64,000 bases of DNA from CAVONV01 sp963697355 (GTDB lineage Bacteria; Acidobacteriota; Vicinamibacteria; Marinacidobacterales; DATDRI01). Below, one piece after another: positions 49,409-58,267 of this stretch; position 1 is the first letter of the stretch; each line of letters begins with the position of its first letter. The stretch spans positions 62,001 through 126,000 of the forward strand of contig CAVONV010000034.1 of assembly GCA_963697355.1 (NCBI GenBank). The letters are read 5' to 3'. A program made the position numbers and the translations under genes. The notes below the pieces were generated by a model. It searched no databases. It was given only the letters and a program-made list of their open reading frames with translations, and had not been told where the DNA came from.

Positions 49409-51311
49409 AGTAGAGAACCTCCATCGTCATCGCGTCGGTTGGGCAACGGATCGCACAGAGCCCGCAACGGATGCAGACTTCGTCGTCCTTGATCATCGCC
49501 GATGCCGCACCATCACCATCGACTCCCGCCATCTCGCTCGCCGCGGCTTTTTGCTCAGGGGGAAGCTCGATCTCGTCCAGAGGAACGAGCTTCAAGCAGT
49601 TCTCCGGACAGATGTCGACGCACCGATTGCACAAGACACACTTTTGCGGGTCATAAATCGTTTGAACGTGGCAGGACAAACAACGCTCAGCTTGCTGTCG
49701 AGCTTGCTCTTCGCCGTAGGCTTCCTCGACTTCACTGATCCCTGTTCGACGTCCCAAGTCGCTGGTCGGCGGCGCGATCCGTTCGATGCGATCGTAGCCA
49801 TCGGTTCGGTCGAACTTGCGGGTCGGAATCTTCTCGAAGTTGAGAAAGAAACGGGCCGCGGTCGCCTCTTTGTTCAAGAAAGCGTTCATCCCGCGTGCAG
49901 CGAGCTTCCCGTTCGCCACCGCGTCGATCAGGTTTCGCGGACCGAAAGCGGCATCACCTCCCGCGAAGATACCCGGAGCGGTGGTAGCGAGCGAATCGGG
50001 ATCGACCCGTATCGTTTGCGCCGGCGTAAGCTCGACACCGTCTTCGGGCGAGAGAAAATCGAGGTCCGGCTGCTGCCCGATGGCGAGAATGACCAGGTCG
50101 GCCTCCAGCTCTTGAGTCACGCTCTCGTCAAACACCGGGGCGAAGCGACCGTCGTCGCCGTAGGTTCGCTCGACACCTATCATGTGGATCCGTTCCACCC
50201 GACGGTCTCCATCGAATCGTGAAACGCTTCGTTGGGGCAGGAAGCGAATGCCCTCTTCGAGAGATTGTTCGAACTCCTCGCGACCTTGCTCGGTGCGCGC
50301 GACCGGCATCTCGTCGTAGCTTTCTAAGCTAGCCAAGGTGACATCGGCACCTGCCCTTGCGGCAATGCGGGCTGCGTCTAGAGCCGGCGCCATACCTGAG
50401 CCCGCCTCTTCGACTTCTTCGACCGGCGAGTCGGTACTCGATGCCCTAAGTGCCATCCGCGCTGCGTCGAAAGCGACGAAGCCTCCTCCCACCACGAGGA
50501 CTTTGGTCGCTTGAGGTATGCGATACCCGTTATTGATGTTGATGAGATAGTCGACCGCTCGCACAATCCCATCGAGGTCGTTTCCGGGACAGTCAAGCAA
50601 GCGGCCCCTCTGCGCGCCAACAGAGATGAAGACCGATTTGAAATCTTGCTTTTTCAAATCTGCGAGCTGGAACTCCGGTGTCAGCGGTGTGCTGAATCGA
50701 AACTCGACACCCATATCCTCGATAGACTGAACCTCCTTATCGAGAAGAGTCCTTGGGAGTCGAAATTCGGGGATACCGTGAAAGGCCATCCCGCCGGCCC
50801 TATCACTCGCCTCGAATACCGTTACGGCATAGCCCATAAGGGCAAGGTCATGAGCGCAGCCGAGCCCTGCCGGCCCCGCCCCCACGACCGCCACCTTGCG
50901 GCCCTTGCCCACGCCGAAAAGCTCGCTTTCGAGCCGAGGCATATGCCATCGCCACTTGTTTCCGGACTCGCTTATGCCTTCCCGAAGATCCCGGAACGTT
51001 TTCGGTTGACGTGACTCCACGCCAAAGCGCTCGGTCACGAATCTCTTGAGAGCTCTGATGCTGACCGGCGCATCGAACTTCCCGCGACGACATCGATCCT
51101 CGCATGGCGCAGCACACACGCGCCCGCAAACAGACGCGAGGGGATTCGGGGAACGAGCGGTGAGGAATGCTTCCTTTGACCGACCCTGGGCGATGAGTTG
51201 TACGTAACGTCCGGCGTCAGTCAAAACGGGGCATGCGGTTTGGCAAGGAACGCGCCGCGCCCAATACTGAATGTCGGGAAGCTCAACCGAAAAAGTCCTG
51301 CTCAACGCCAA
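49380..51311 (-). CDS. GltD-like FAD oxidoreductase with ferredoxin-like 4Fe-4S domains
   Basis: A 643-residue protein. Residues about 20-100 hold a cysteine-rich helical domain (CQTACP, CGRVCAAPCEDRCRRG) as in glutamate-synthase small subunits; then two Rossmann folds, FAD (VAVVGAGPAGLGCAHDLA) and NAD(P)H (VLVVGGGFVAFDAARMA); and at the C-terminus a two-cluster ferredoxin domain (CVLCNRCVDICPENCLK, CIRCGLCAIRCPTDAMTM). It likely moves electrons between NAD(P)H and an iron-sulfur or quinone partner. As first gene of the operon it might feed the bc-type complex, but direct evidence is absent. The start is a TTG at 51311; no ATG fits. Confidence 0.88.
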   Translation of the reverse strand: MALSRTFSVELPDIQYWARRVPCQTACPVLTDAGRYVQLIAQGRSKEAFLTARSPNPLASVCGRVCAAPCEDRCRRGKFDAPVSIRALKRFVTERFGVESRQPKTFRDLREGISESGNKWRWHMPRLESELFGVGKGRKVAVVGAGPAGLGCAHDLALMGYAVTVFEASDRAGGMAFHGIPEFRLPRTLLDKEVQSIEDMGVEFRFSTPLTPEFQLADLKKQDFKSVFISVGAQRGRLLDCPGNDLDGIVRAVDYLININNGYRIPQATKVLVVGGGFVAFDAARMALRASSTDSPVEEVEEAGSGMAPALDAARIAARAGADVTLASLESYDEMPVARTEQGREEFEQSLEEGIRFLPQRSVSRFDGDRRVERIHMIGVERTYGDDGRFAPVFDESVTQELEADLVILAIGQQPDLDFLSPEDGVELTPAQTIRVDPDSLATTAPGIFAGGDAAFGPRNLIDAVANGKLAARGMNAFLNKEATAARFFLNFEKIPTRKFDRTDGYDRIERIAPPTSDLGRRTGISEVEEAYGEEQARQQAERCLSCHVQTIYDPQKCVLCNRCVDICPENCLKLVPLDEIELPPEQKAAASEMAGVDGDGAASAMIKDDEVCIRCGLCAIRCPTDAMTMEVLYYEQRRGDES

Positions 51312-51424
51312 CCCCTAGAAGGAAGCATGAACGGACACCTGGGGGCTCTTTGCGACGTCATCGTATCCCAGGAACCTTCTTCAATAAACACTAAAACGCC
51401 AAAAAGCCATAATTCCACGTTGTG

Positions 51425-51467
51425 ACAATAGTCCCGTTGCCTGGAACCTCTCCTTGATCTAGATCAA
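51425..51467 (-). promoter_or_regulatory. FNR/DNR-type promoter of the nos operon
   Basis: TTGAT-CTAG-ATCAA at 51454-51467 is a perfect Crp/FNR-family palindrome. On the minus strand a TATTGT -10 element lies at 51425-51430, so the site is centred about 42 bp upstream of the expected start point, as in class II FNR promoters. The leader to the first gene is about 107 bases. Confidence 0.75.
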
Positions 51468-51578
51468 ATGGAGAACATTCCCGGCTAGGGCGCCTGCAGG
51501 GAAGCTATTAGATTAATGTTTTTAACGACTTAGAGGTGGCGGCCGGCTCTGCATCGGCCTGGAGATTGCGACCTTGAC

Positions 51579-53111
51579 CTAGCGAACGAGCATCGTGTCT
51601 GGAAATTGGGCATGCCAACCGAACCAGAATGCCCGGCGAGCGGCAATCCTTGGCAAGGGAGCTAGCGTCGCGTCCGAGCTCACGAGGGCGTCCTCGGTGA
51701 CCTGCCAGCGGCCTCCGTGCGCATCGATGATGTCCCCCTCTTTGGTTTGGCGCTCAAATCGATGACCGGCGGCATCGTAGACTCGGTTCGCCCCCTTTTT
51801 ACTCGTCAGGATCACCATGTCGTGACCGGCAAAGGTCATCTGGTGGAGGGGGTGTTTCTTGAGGTACTTGGCCGAAAGGGCCAAGGGCTTTCTTTCCGTG
51901 TCCGGCCCTGCCTCTTTGGGGCGGAGTAAGACGGCGAGCACCTCATCCTTGTTCTTCAGGCGCTTGTCCTCCTTGGGCACACCAAACATCAGCCCGTCGG
52001 TACGAAAGTAATCCTTGTAAGCGGCACCTTCGGAGTAATCTCGCTCGTGACCGGTGTCGATGGATAACACTCTGGTGTCGGGATGGAGCAATCGCCATTC
52101 TTTCCACGTCGTCGTTACGACCGGGTAAATCTGAAGCTCCAAATCTTCACCGGCAAGGGGCCCCATTACCGGACGACCTTCCACCGTCGACCAGAGACTC
52201 ATGGATTCCTCGTCGAACATGAGCTTGTTCGAACGGTACAGCAATCCGCTCGTTCCAAGCGTACGATGCTCGCCGCCCACCTCAGTGCCGTAAGGGATCA
52301 CGGTTCCACAAAGCGTGCAATAGACGATGGCCAATTCGACGTCACCGACTCGATCACGAGCCATTTCGTGCCAGGCCAAAATTCTCTTTGGGTAGGCTCG
52401 CGGGTCTCCGTTCAACGCGATACCAAAGACAATATGGTCATCGTCCAGATAGTCCGCATCGGGGGCAGCAACGTGCCGGGGATGATCGAGTGGCGGGATT
52501 CCGTTCACGGGGACGCCGCCCCAGTCGATTTCATCGAGACGGATCAACGATTTGCCGCCGGGAGGAAAGAACTCCGCCATCCGCCGATCGACTTCGCCGT
52601 AGAGCACGGACTTGAAAAGGGCGTAGTCCGGATGTGTCTCGTAGGGGCGATTCCACATCCACTTTCGCCACTTACTGAGGTCGTCGCCGAACCTCTGGCC
52701 TGTTTGTTTTTCCAGAAATTTGGTAATTCGGGCCCGAGCCTTGGCGCGGGGCGAGAGAGGCGCCGGACGAGAAGAGCGGCTGCCGCCTTCGGGGAACGTC
52801 CCCAAGATCTCTGCGTCCGGATCGGACCCGGGACTTGGGTCGCGATCCGCATAAGGATTGTTCGAGGCAGGCGGTCTTCGACGAGGGCTCGGCAGGAAAC
52901 GGGCGATGTCGACGAGGAGCGGCGCGTAGCCATCTTGCCAATTCTCGGCGATGGCCTCCAAAGCCGTTTCGGCCTCTTTCTCGTCGGAGCTGGTGGTCTG
53001 AAAGAAAAGCTGGAGATCCGGTGGTTGTTGAGATGCCATTCCCGACGTCGACAACGAAAGGATCGGCAAGACAATGAGGAAAAGGCCTCGGAGTCTATCG
53101 ATATGTGTCAT
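51579..53111 (-). CDS. Secreted DUF3179 protein
   Basis: A 510-residue protein with a signal peptide (about 1-27). Residues about 180-420 carry the DUF3179 signature: VFGIALNGDPRAYPKRILAWHEM, VYCTLCGTVIPYGTEV, GTSGLLYRSNKLMFDEE and LWSTVEGRPVMGPL. The two cysteines in the CTLC motif are characteristic. Homologues are exported, of unknown function, and common in environmental bacteria. It lies upstream of the nos promoter on the same strand; its stop is 111 bp before the FNR box, so it is probably a separate unit. Confidence 0.85.
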   Translation of the reverse strand: MTHIDRLRGLFLIVLPILSLSTSGMASQQPPDLQLFFQTTSSDEKEAETALEAIAENWQDGYAPLLVDIARFLPSPRRRPPASNNPYADRDPSPGSDPDAEILGTFPEGGSRSSRPAPLSPRAKARARITKFLEKQTGQRFGDDLSKWRKWMWNRPYETHPDYALFKSVLYGEVDRRMAEFFPPGGKSLIRLDEIDWGGVPVNGIPPLDHPRHVAAPDADYLDDDHIVFGIALNGDPRAYPKRILAWHEMARDRVGDVELAIVYCTLCGTVIPYGTEVGGEHRTLGTSGLLYRSNKLMFDEESMSLWSTVEGRPVMGPLAGEDLELQIYPVVTTTWKEWRLLHPDTRVLSIDTGHERDYSEGAAYKDYFRTDGLMFGVPKEDKRLKNKDEVLAVLLRPKEAGPDTERKPLALSAKYLKKHPLHQMTFAGHDMVILTSKKGANRVYDAAGHRFERQTKEGDIIDAHGGRWQVTEDALVSSDATLAPLPRIAARRAFWFGWHAQFPDTMLVR

Positions 53112-53540
53112 TTTCGATCACCTCTCACCCTGCTCTCCGATGATGTCAGCACCTGCGACAAACTATCTCATCTTCGTCGATGCTACCTCGCACCCCAACA
53201 CCCTTATATTAAAAGCACCACAACTCTTTCGAGAAAATGGCCGGAGTGAACATTCACGCGCTCTTAACCGTTAGGAATAATAGAGCAACCAAGGCGAACG
53301 TTGTGTTACACCATTCGGCTGCAGCAGTCGAGCAGCCCGCCTTCGCTCCGCACGTCAGAACCAAACGCGGAGCTTTGTCGAGGCCTCGCCGTAGCCGTTG
53401 GCCTGAGACGACCGCCAACGGCGTAGGCGGGTCAAGCAGTCAGCAGTCAGGCACAAGTATTGTGACCCAACAGGGCGGACGGGTCAGACTGGCATCTGGC
53501 CTCTGACAACTGAGACGGAAATCGCCCAGAGGAGAAGACC
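53112..53540. other. Intergenic stretch with an inverted repeat
   Basis: No gene is supported here. GCCGTTGGC (53394-53402) pairs with GCCAACGGC (53414-53422) in a longer GC-rich context, a possible small hairpin RNA or element remnant. The divergent promoters of the DUF3179 and methyltransferase genes should lie in this stretch. Confidence 0.4.
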
Positions 53541-54188
53541 GTGGCCTGGAAAAGATCCTACTCGTTCCTCCTCTTCATCGGACTCATCCTCGGCGCAGCA
53601 CTTTTTCTGTTCGGCGCCGATATCTCCAAAATGGATCTCACCCGGATTTCTTCGCGCGCCGGGTGGCAGCTGCCAACTCGGGTCATGGAATCTCTGAATA
53701 TCGAGTCCGGCGACCACGTAGCGGACATCGGGGCCGGGGACGGCTATTTCTCTTTCTTTCTCGCTGATGCTGTCGGTCCGATCGGACGGGTATACGCGGT
53801 CGAGGTCGAGGCCGAGCTCGTTGAAAGGCTGAAGAAAACGGTGAGAGAGAAGGGACTCTCCAACGTCACTGTCGTCAAAGGGGACTTCGACGATCCGCTC
53901 CTTCCCGACGGATCGATCGACCTCGCTTTCTTGTGCCACTCCTACCATCACATCGAAGGCCGGAGTGACTATTTCGACAAGCTACGTGCTGAACTCGCTC
54001 CCGATGGTCGCGTCGCCATCATCGACTTGAAGCCGACACCTCTCGTGAAGCTCCTCCTGCCTTCGGACCACTGGACCATAAAGGAAACGATGAACAAAGA
54101 AATGCAACTTGCCCGCTACGAGGCGGTGGGAAGTTTCGACTTTCTACCGGGCCAGAATTTTTCGATCTATTCACCCATTCGGCGCTGA
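53541..54188 (+). CDS. Membrane-anchored class I SAM methyltransferase
   Basis: A 215-residue protein. A hydrophobic N-terminus (SYSFLLFIGLILGAALFLF) anchors it or acts as a signal peptide. The SAM-binding fold follows: motif I HVADIGAGDGYFSFFLADAV, motif II YAVEVEAELVERLKK, motif III-like LAFLCHSYHHIEGR, and VAIIDLKP. The substrate is unknown; an exported SAM enzyme would be odd, so the N-terminus more likely anchors it to the inner face of the membrane. The GTG start follows AGAGGAG. It is convergent with the greB-like gene, with adjacent stops. Confidence 0.85.
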   Translation: MAWKRSYSFLLFIGLILGAALFLFGADISKMDLTRISSRAGWQLPTRVMESLNIESGDHVADIGAGDGYFSFFLADAVGPIGRVYAVEVEAELVERLKKTVREKGLSNVTVVKGDFDDPLLPDGSIDLAFLCHSYHHIEGRSDYFDKLRAELAPDGRVAIIDLKPTPLVKLLLPSDHWTIKETMNKEMQLARYEAVGSFDFLPGQNFSIYSPIRR

Positions 54189-54722
54189 TCAGTACGCGAT
54201 CTTGACGATCTCCAACTCGACTTCGCCTTGGGGAAGCTCGACTCTCCGTATGTCACCTTCAGCGCCGCCGATGAGCGCCTTGGCAATGGGTGACAGCCAG
54301 CTCACTTTACCCGATCCTGGATCGGCTTCATCGACGCCCACAATGCGGTAGGTTTTCTCGTTATCGTCCTCGTCCCAAACGGTGACCGACGCCCCAAAAC
54401 GGACCCGATCGTCCAGCTGTCCCTTGGGGTCCACCAGCTCCATGTTGCTCACTCGATCGCGCAAGAACCGAATGCGTCGATCGATCGCATCGAGCCTCCG
54501 ACGCTGTGCTGCTTCGACATCGCCGACCGGACCCGCCTCATGGAGGTCGCCTTTGGCGATGCGCGGTCTTTCCACCTCGGTCAGACGTTCCAACTCGGAG
54601 CGCAACTGCTCGGCCCCTTGCGGTGTCACGTAGTTCTTCGCGCCCGGCGGAAGAAGGTCCTTGGGCTCCGGAATGATTTCGTCGAAAGGATCGTCGGATT
54701 CCTTGGTAAAAGCCTTGTTCAC
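54189..54722 (-). CDS. greB: GreA/GreB-type transcription elongation factor
   Basis: A 177-residue protein. The N-terminal coiled coil (about residues 30-100: YVTPQGAEQLRSELERLTEVERPRI, AAQRRRLDAIDRRIRFLRDRV) reaches into the polymerase channel to trigger RNA cleavage, and the C-terminal FKBP-like domain (FGASVTVWDEDDNEKTYRIVGVDEAD, SWLSPIAKALIGGAEGD) binds polymerase. The acidic tip, normally D/E next to each other, appears as GPVGDVEAAQ. The pattern with YVTPQG is nearer GreB, but GreA versus GreB is not certain. Confidence 0.88.
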   Translation of the reverse strand: MNKAFTKESDDPFDEIIPEPKDLLPPGAKNYVTPQGAEQLRSELERLTEVERPRIAKGDLHEAGPVGDVEAAQRRRLDAIDRRIRFLRDRVSNMELVDPKGQLDDRVRFGASVTVWDEDDNEKTYRIVGVDEADPGSGKVSWLSPIAKALIGGAEGDIRRVELPQGEVELEIVKIAY

Positions 54723-54770
54723 TCGCGCACTCCCTATGAAACAAAGAATAACTCTTTAATAGATGATCGT

Positions 54771-54796
54771 AAAAAAGGGGGCGGTCTTCGATGAAT
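54771..54796 (+). repeat. Dispersed AAAAAGGGG-type repeat
   Basis: Starting AAAAAGGGG and running into GTCTTCGATGAAT, this stretch matches 732-756 with two mismatches in 25 bases. Both copies lie between genes and in the same orientation; a related GAGGGGTCAGATCTC occurs at 62761. They resemble remnants of REP-type palindromes. Confidence 0.45.
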
Positions 54797-54913
54797 TGCC
54801 GCTTCGCGACTTTGCGTTGAATTCTTCTCAAGTGACTTTTTTGCCCCGCACTTGACTCCCGTCCATAAGCGTTAGATAAAAGACCGTTTCTCATGGCAGA
54901 GGAGGCCACCCCA

Positions 54914-55951
54914 ATGATTGATCTCAGAAGTGACACCGTGAGTAAGCCGACTCCGGACATGCGCCGGATCATGGCGGATGCAGAGGTTGGAGACGATGTC
55001 TATAGTGACGATCCCTCCGTTCTGAAACTCGAGCAACGCACGGCCGAGATTCTCGGTAAGGAGGCGGCCGTCTATATGCCCACCGGCACCATGAGTAACC
55101 AGGTGGCTCTCCGAACTCATACCGAAGCCGGTGACGAGATTCTTGCCGACATCACTGCCCACATTTGGCACTACGAGGGTGGCGCTCCGGCAGCTCTATC
55201 CGGATTGATCATCCGCCCCCTCTTGGGCCAGCACGGCATTTTTACGGCCGACGATGTTCATCGAGCGATCCGTGTCCCTCACCCTTACATGCCGGACACG
55301 GTCACCGCTCCCACCAAACTCGTTTGCGCGGAGAACACACACAACAACGGCGGCGGTACGATATGGCCCATCGACCAGCTCCAGGCAGTCGCCGAAGCCG
55401 CCCGCAGACACGCGTTGGCCACTCACCTCGACGGAGCCAGGTTGTGGCATGCCTCGGTGGCGACAGGGGTCCCGGAGTCATCCTACGCTTCACCCTTCGA
55501 CACCGTCAGCGTCTGCTTCTCCAAGGGACTCGGGGCACCCCTCGGCTCGGCTCTTGCCGGGAGCAAGGAGCTCATCACACGGGCGAGGCGTTTCAAGCAG
55601 ATGTTCGGCGGGGGCTTCAGGCAAGCCGGGATCGTTGCCGCCGCAGCCCGGTACGCACTCGAGAACCACCGCGAGCGGCTTGCCGAAGATCACGAAAACG
55701 CAGCCAAGCTGGCCGCCGGCCTCAAAGACATTCCCGGCATAGACATCGACACCTCGCTGGTTCAAACGAACATCGTTCGTTTCCGGGTCTCGACCCTCGC
55801 GGCATCGGAGCTGGTAGAACGTTGCTATGAAAAGGGACTCTACATGTTACCCGGGGGGGCGGATCAGGTTCGCGCCGTCACGCACATTGACGTATCCCGG
55901 TCGATGATCGACGAAGCCCTCTCGATCTTGAGATCGGTCCTCACGCGATAG
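54914..55951 (+). CDS. ltaE: Low-specificity L-threonine aldolase
   Basis: A 345-residue PLP enzyme that splits L-threonine or L-allo-threonine into glycine and acetaldehyde. Family motifs are IDLRSDTVSKPTPDMR, DDVYSDDPSVLKLEQ, THNNGGGTIWP, THLDGARLWHA and the PLP-lysine loop SVCFSKGLGAPLGS (Lys about residue 204), with MFGGGFRQAG. The ATG at 54914 is chosen because GAGGAGG lies eight bases upstream; an ATG at 54893 is in frame. Its glycine product could feed the GcvT-GlyA one-carbon enzymes elsewhere in the window. Confidence 0.94.
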   Translation: MIDLRSDTVSKPTPDMRRIMADAEVGDDVYSDDPSVLKLEQRTAEILGKEAAVYMPTGTMSNQVALRTHTEAGDEILADITAHIWHYEGGAPAALSGLIIRPLLGQHGIFTADDVHRAIRVPHPYMPDTVTAPTKLVCAENTHNNGGGTIWPIDQLQAVAEAARRHALATHLDGARLWHASVATGVPESSYASPFDTVSVCFSKGLGAPLGSALAGSKELITRARRFKQMFGGGFRQAGIVAAAARYALENHRERLAEDHENAAKLAAGLKDIPGIDIDTSLVQTNIVRFRVSTLAASELVERCYEKGLYMLPGGADQVRAVTHIDVSRSMIDEALSILRSVLTR

Positions 55952-55984
55952 AATGTCTCTCCGCAAAGACGACATTCGCCTCGC

Positions 55985-56083
55985 TCAACAAAGGACAGCT
56001 TCGGGCTCACCCACTTCATCATAGAAACGGCCGGCCTCGCGACCGAGAACGCTGAACAGGTTTCCTAGAGTACCGAGCTCCAT
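55985..56083 (-). CDS. Possible 32-residue small protein
   Basis: The frame reads MELGTLGNLFSVLGREAGRF and ends AVLC; AGG lies five bases upstream within GGGAGGTCCC. It resembles no family I know and may be chance; it is listed because the spacer 55952-56199 holds nothing else. Confidence 0.2.
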   Translation of the reverse strand: MELGTLGNLFSVLGREAGRFYDEVGEPEAVLC

Positions 56084-56199
56084 GGGACCTCCCACGGTAG
56101 TTCGTTCACACGTGTACAACACCTGACATGGTCCTTTGTGAAAAAATGAGCCCGTTTATGGGTCAGTCCTATCCAAGGTACAATCCCGCAAAAGAGACC

Positions 56200-56877
56200 A
56201 TGAAGCCCAAAAGCCGTCGGAGTCGGTTGAAGCGCTACCTCATTGCAGGTTTGCTCGTCTGGGTGCCGGCAGGCGTTACATTCTTCGTCTTGCGCCTTAT
56301 TATCGACCTCATGGATCGCACCCTCCTCCTCATACCCGAGGCCTACAGGCCGGAGACGATTCTAGGCTTTCGAATCCCTGGGCTTGGCATTCTGCTGACA
56401 TTCACACTATTGCTGGTCACGGGTTTTTTTACCGCCAACATCATCGGGCGGCGCATGGTCGGCCGTTGGGAGTCCTTACTCAGCCGCATCCCACTGGTAA
56501 GCCCGATCTATACCGGCGTCAAGAAGGTCTCCGAAACCCTGCTTTCCGACCAAGCTACGGCTTTTCGAAAAGTACTCCTCGTCGAATATCCGCGTCAGGG
56601 TGTTTGGAGCCTTGCCTTTATGACCGCCAACCAACTCGGTGAGGTGCAGGAGAGAACGGGAAAGGAGGTCGTTTGTGTGTTCGTTCCCACGACACCGAAT
56701 CCGACGTCCGGCTTCATCATCATGGTGCCTAAAGAAGACGTCGTGGAGCTCGAAATGACGGTGGACGAAGCCTTCCGCATGATCGTTTCACTCGGAGTGG
56801 TCGTCCCCGGCTGGCCTCAGATCCGTGCGGCCGACTCCGCCCGAAGAAACCTACCGCCAAAGGAGTCCACCACTTGA
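56200..56877 (+). CDS. DUF502 membrane protein
   Basis: A 225-residue protein with two membrane helices (YLIAGLLVWVPAGVTFFVLRLI, about 12-33, and GLGILLTFTLLLVTGFF, about 64-80) and the DUF502 signature: LSRIPLVSPIYTGVKKVSE, VLLVEYPRQGVWSLAFMT, VFVPTTPNPTSGFIIMVPK and DEAFRMIVSLGVV. The function is unknown. ATG 56200 is chosen as the usual family start; in-frame ATGs at 56158 and 56128 lack better support. The stop overlaps the TTG start of the following rhomboid gene, coupling the two. Confidence 0.88.
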   Translation: MKPKSRRSRLKRYLIAGLLVWVPAGVTFFVLRLIIDLMDRTLLLIPEAYRPETILGFRIPGLGILLTFTLLLVTGFFTANIIGRRMVGRWESLLSRIPLVSPIYTGVKKVSETLLSDQATAFRKVLLVEYPRQGVWSLAFMTANQLGEVQERTGKEVVCVFVPTTPNPTSGFIIMVPKEDVVELEMTVDEAFRMIVSLGVVVPGWPQIRAADSARRNLPPKESTT

Positions 56878-58076
56878 TTCTCCCTTTCAGCGATGAGCCG
56901 AATCCACGAGGCTTCGTCCCCGTAGTCACCTACGCGGTCCTCCTCTTGAACGTCGCGGTCTACATTTTCGTTACTCTCCCTCTTGGTGGCCGACCCGCAG
57001 ATCCACGAGACCCACTCCTTCGAGAATATATCGAGGTGGTCAGTCAAACGCTGCCGCCCAACTTGCCCGTCTCCGCGGTGCTCGACCAAGTTTCCTCGTA
57101 CGACCTTTTCGTCTTCGCGTACGGGTTTCGGCCGGCGGAGCCGTCTTTGTTGGCACTCTTCACCGCGATGTTTCTCCACGGCGGCTTCATGCATCTTTTC
57201 GGCAACATGTTGTTCCTCTGGATCTATGGGGACAACGTCGAGCATCGCCTGGGACGCTTGCCTTTCCTGATCGGATACCTGGGAACGGGAATCGCGGCAA
57301 CGTTGTTTCACACGCTCTTTGACATGAACTCCCCTTTGCCGCTCGTGGGTGCGTCCGGTGCGATATCAGGTGTTCTGGGTTTCTATTTTCTTTGGTTTCC
57401 CCATAACAAGGTTAAAGTTTGGCTCTTCATCTTTCCTATCTTCATGAGGGTCGTTTCACTACCGGCGCGCTGGGTTCTGGGATTCTATCTGTTCGTCGAC
57501 AACGTCCTGCCCTTTCTCGTTACGCTAGGTGGCCCAGGTGCTGGTGTGGCTCACGGGGCTCATATCGGTGGATTCTTGGCGGGTCTCGCCGTCGCCTGGT
57601 TCTGGCACCGCCGAGAAGTGGACTGGCGTCCTTCAGAGTACCGTGACGTTGAAGAGCCAAACGCTGAAGCGATAGGTCCAGGGGAGGCCATCGCTGCAGA
57701 CATACGTCGGGGAGAATACGAGGATGCTGCAAAGACGTACTTCAGTGTTCCTTCAGAAAAAACGAGGCGTCTCCTGAATCCTTCCGACTCTTTGACGCTT
57801 GGCCGGTGGCTTGCACGGGAGGGGCACCACCGCGCGGCGCTTGCTGTCTATCAAAGACAACTGCGCGACTACCCCATCGGTCCGGGTGCCGCCGAAGCCC
57901 ACACCAACGCCGGTCTTCTTCAGCTACATGCTTTTGACGAGCCCACGGCCGCCTACCAACACTTGGTCGACGCGCTCGACCTCGACCCCGCGCCCGCCAC
58001 CGAGGAGCTCATTCGGCAGGCATTGACAACCATTGGCGATCAACAAAAGTACCAGACCCCAAAGAGGCTGCACTAA
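56874..58076 (+). CDS. Rhomboid-family protease with C-terminal TPR-like region
   Basis: A 400-residue protein. The rhomboid core (about 10-245) has the HGGFMHLFGNMLFLWIYGDNVE segment, the catalytic Ser in LVGASGAISGVLGFYF and the catalytic His in GVAHGAHIGGFLAGL. The C-terminal 150 residues are helical, TPR-like repeats (ADIRRGEYEDAAKTYF, RWLAREGHHRAALAVYQRQLRD, AHTNAGLLQLHAFDEPTAAYQHLVDAL), which probably bind a partner. The start is TTG at 56874 with AGGAG upstream, overlapping the DUF502 stop. Confidence 0.9.
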   Translation: MILPFSDEPNPRGFVPVVTYAVLLLNVAVYIFVTLPLGGRPADPRDPLLREYIEVVSQTLPPNLPVSAVLDQVSSYDLFVFAYGFRPAEPSLLALFTAMFLHGGFMHLFGNMLFLWIYGDNVEHRLGRLPFLIGYLGTGIAATLFHTLFDMNSPLPLVGASGAISGVLGFYFLWFPHNKVKVWLFIFPIFMRVVSLPARWVLGFYLFVDNVLPFLVTLGGPGAGVAHGAHIGGFLAGLAVAWFWHRREVDWRPSEYRDVEEPNAEAIGPGEAIAADIRRGEYEDAAKTYFSVPSEKTRRLLNPSDSLTLGRWLAREGHHRAALAVYQRQLRDYPIGPGAAEAHTNAGLLQLHAFDEPTAAYQHLVDALDLDPAPATEELIRQALTTIGDQQKYQTPKRLH

Positions 58077-58267
58077 AGCCTGTTGCAGTTTCTCGTACCA
58101 CCCGGCAAGCTCACTACCGACGTGACGACTAGCGGAAGCTCGGTGCCACGAATCTCCACGAAACAGGACGGGAATGGGAAGCCCGCCGAATCTTCAGGGG
58201 ACATGGATCACCTTCATTCCCTTTTGAGCTCATTACTTACGTTGGCATCCCCCATGAGCTATATTAT

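Noticed and set aside
52083..53249. Plus-strand open frame of 388 codons opposite the DUF3179 gene
   Set aside because: The minus strand encodes a clear signal peptide and DUF3179 motifs; the plus frame is Arg-rich without a family.
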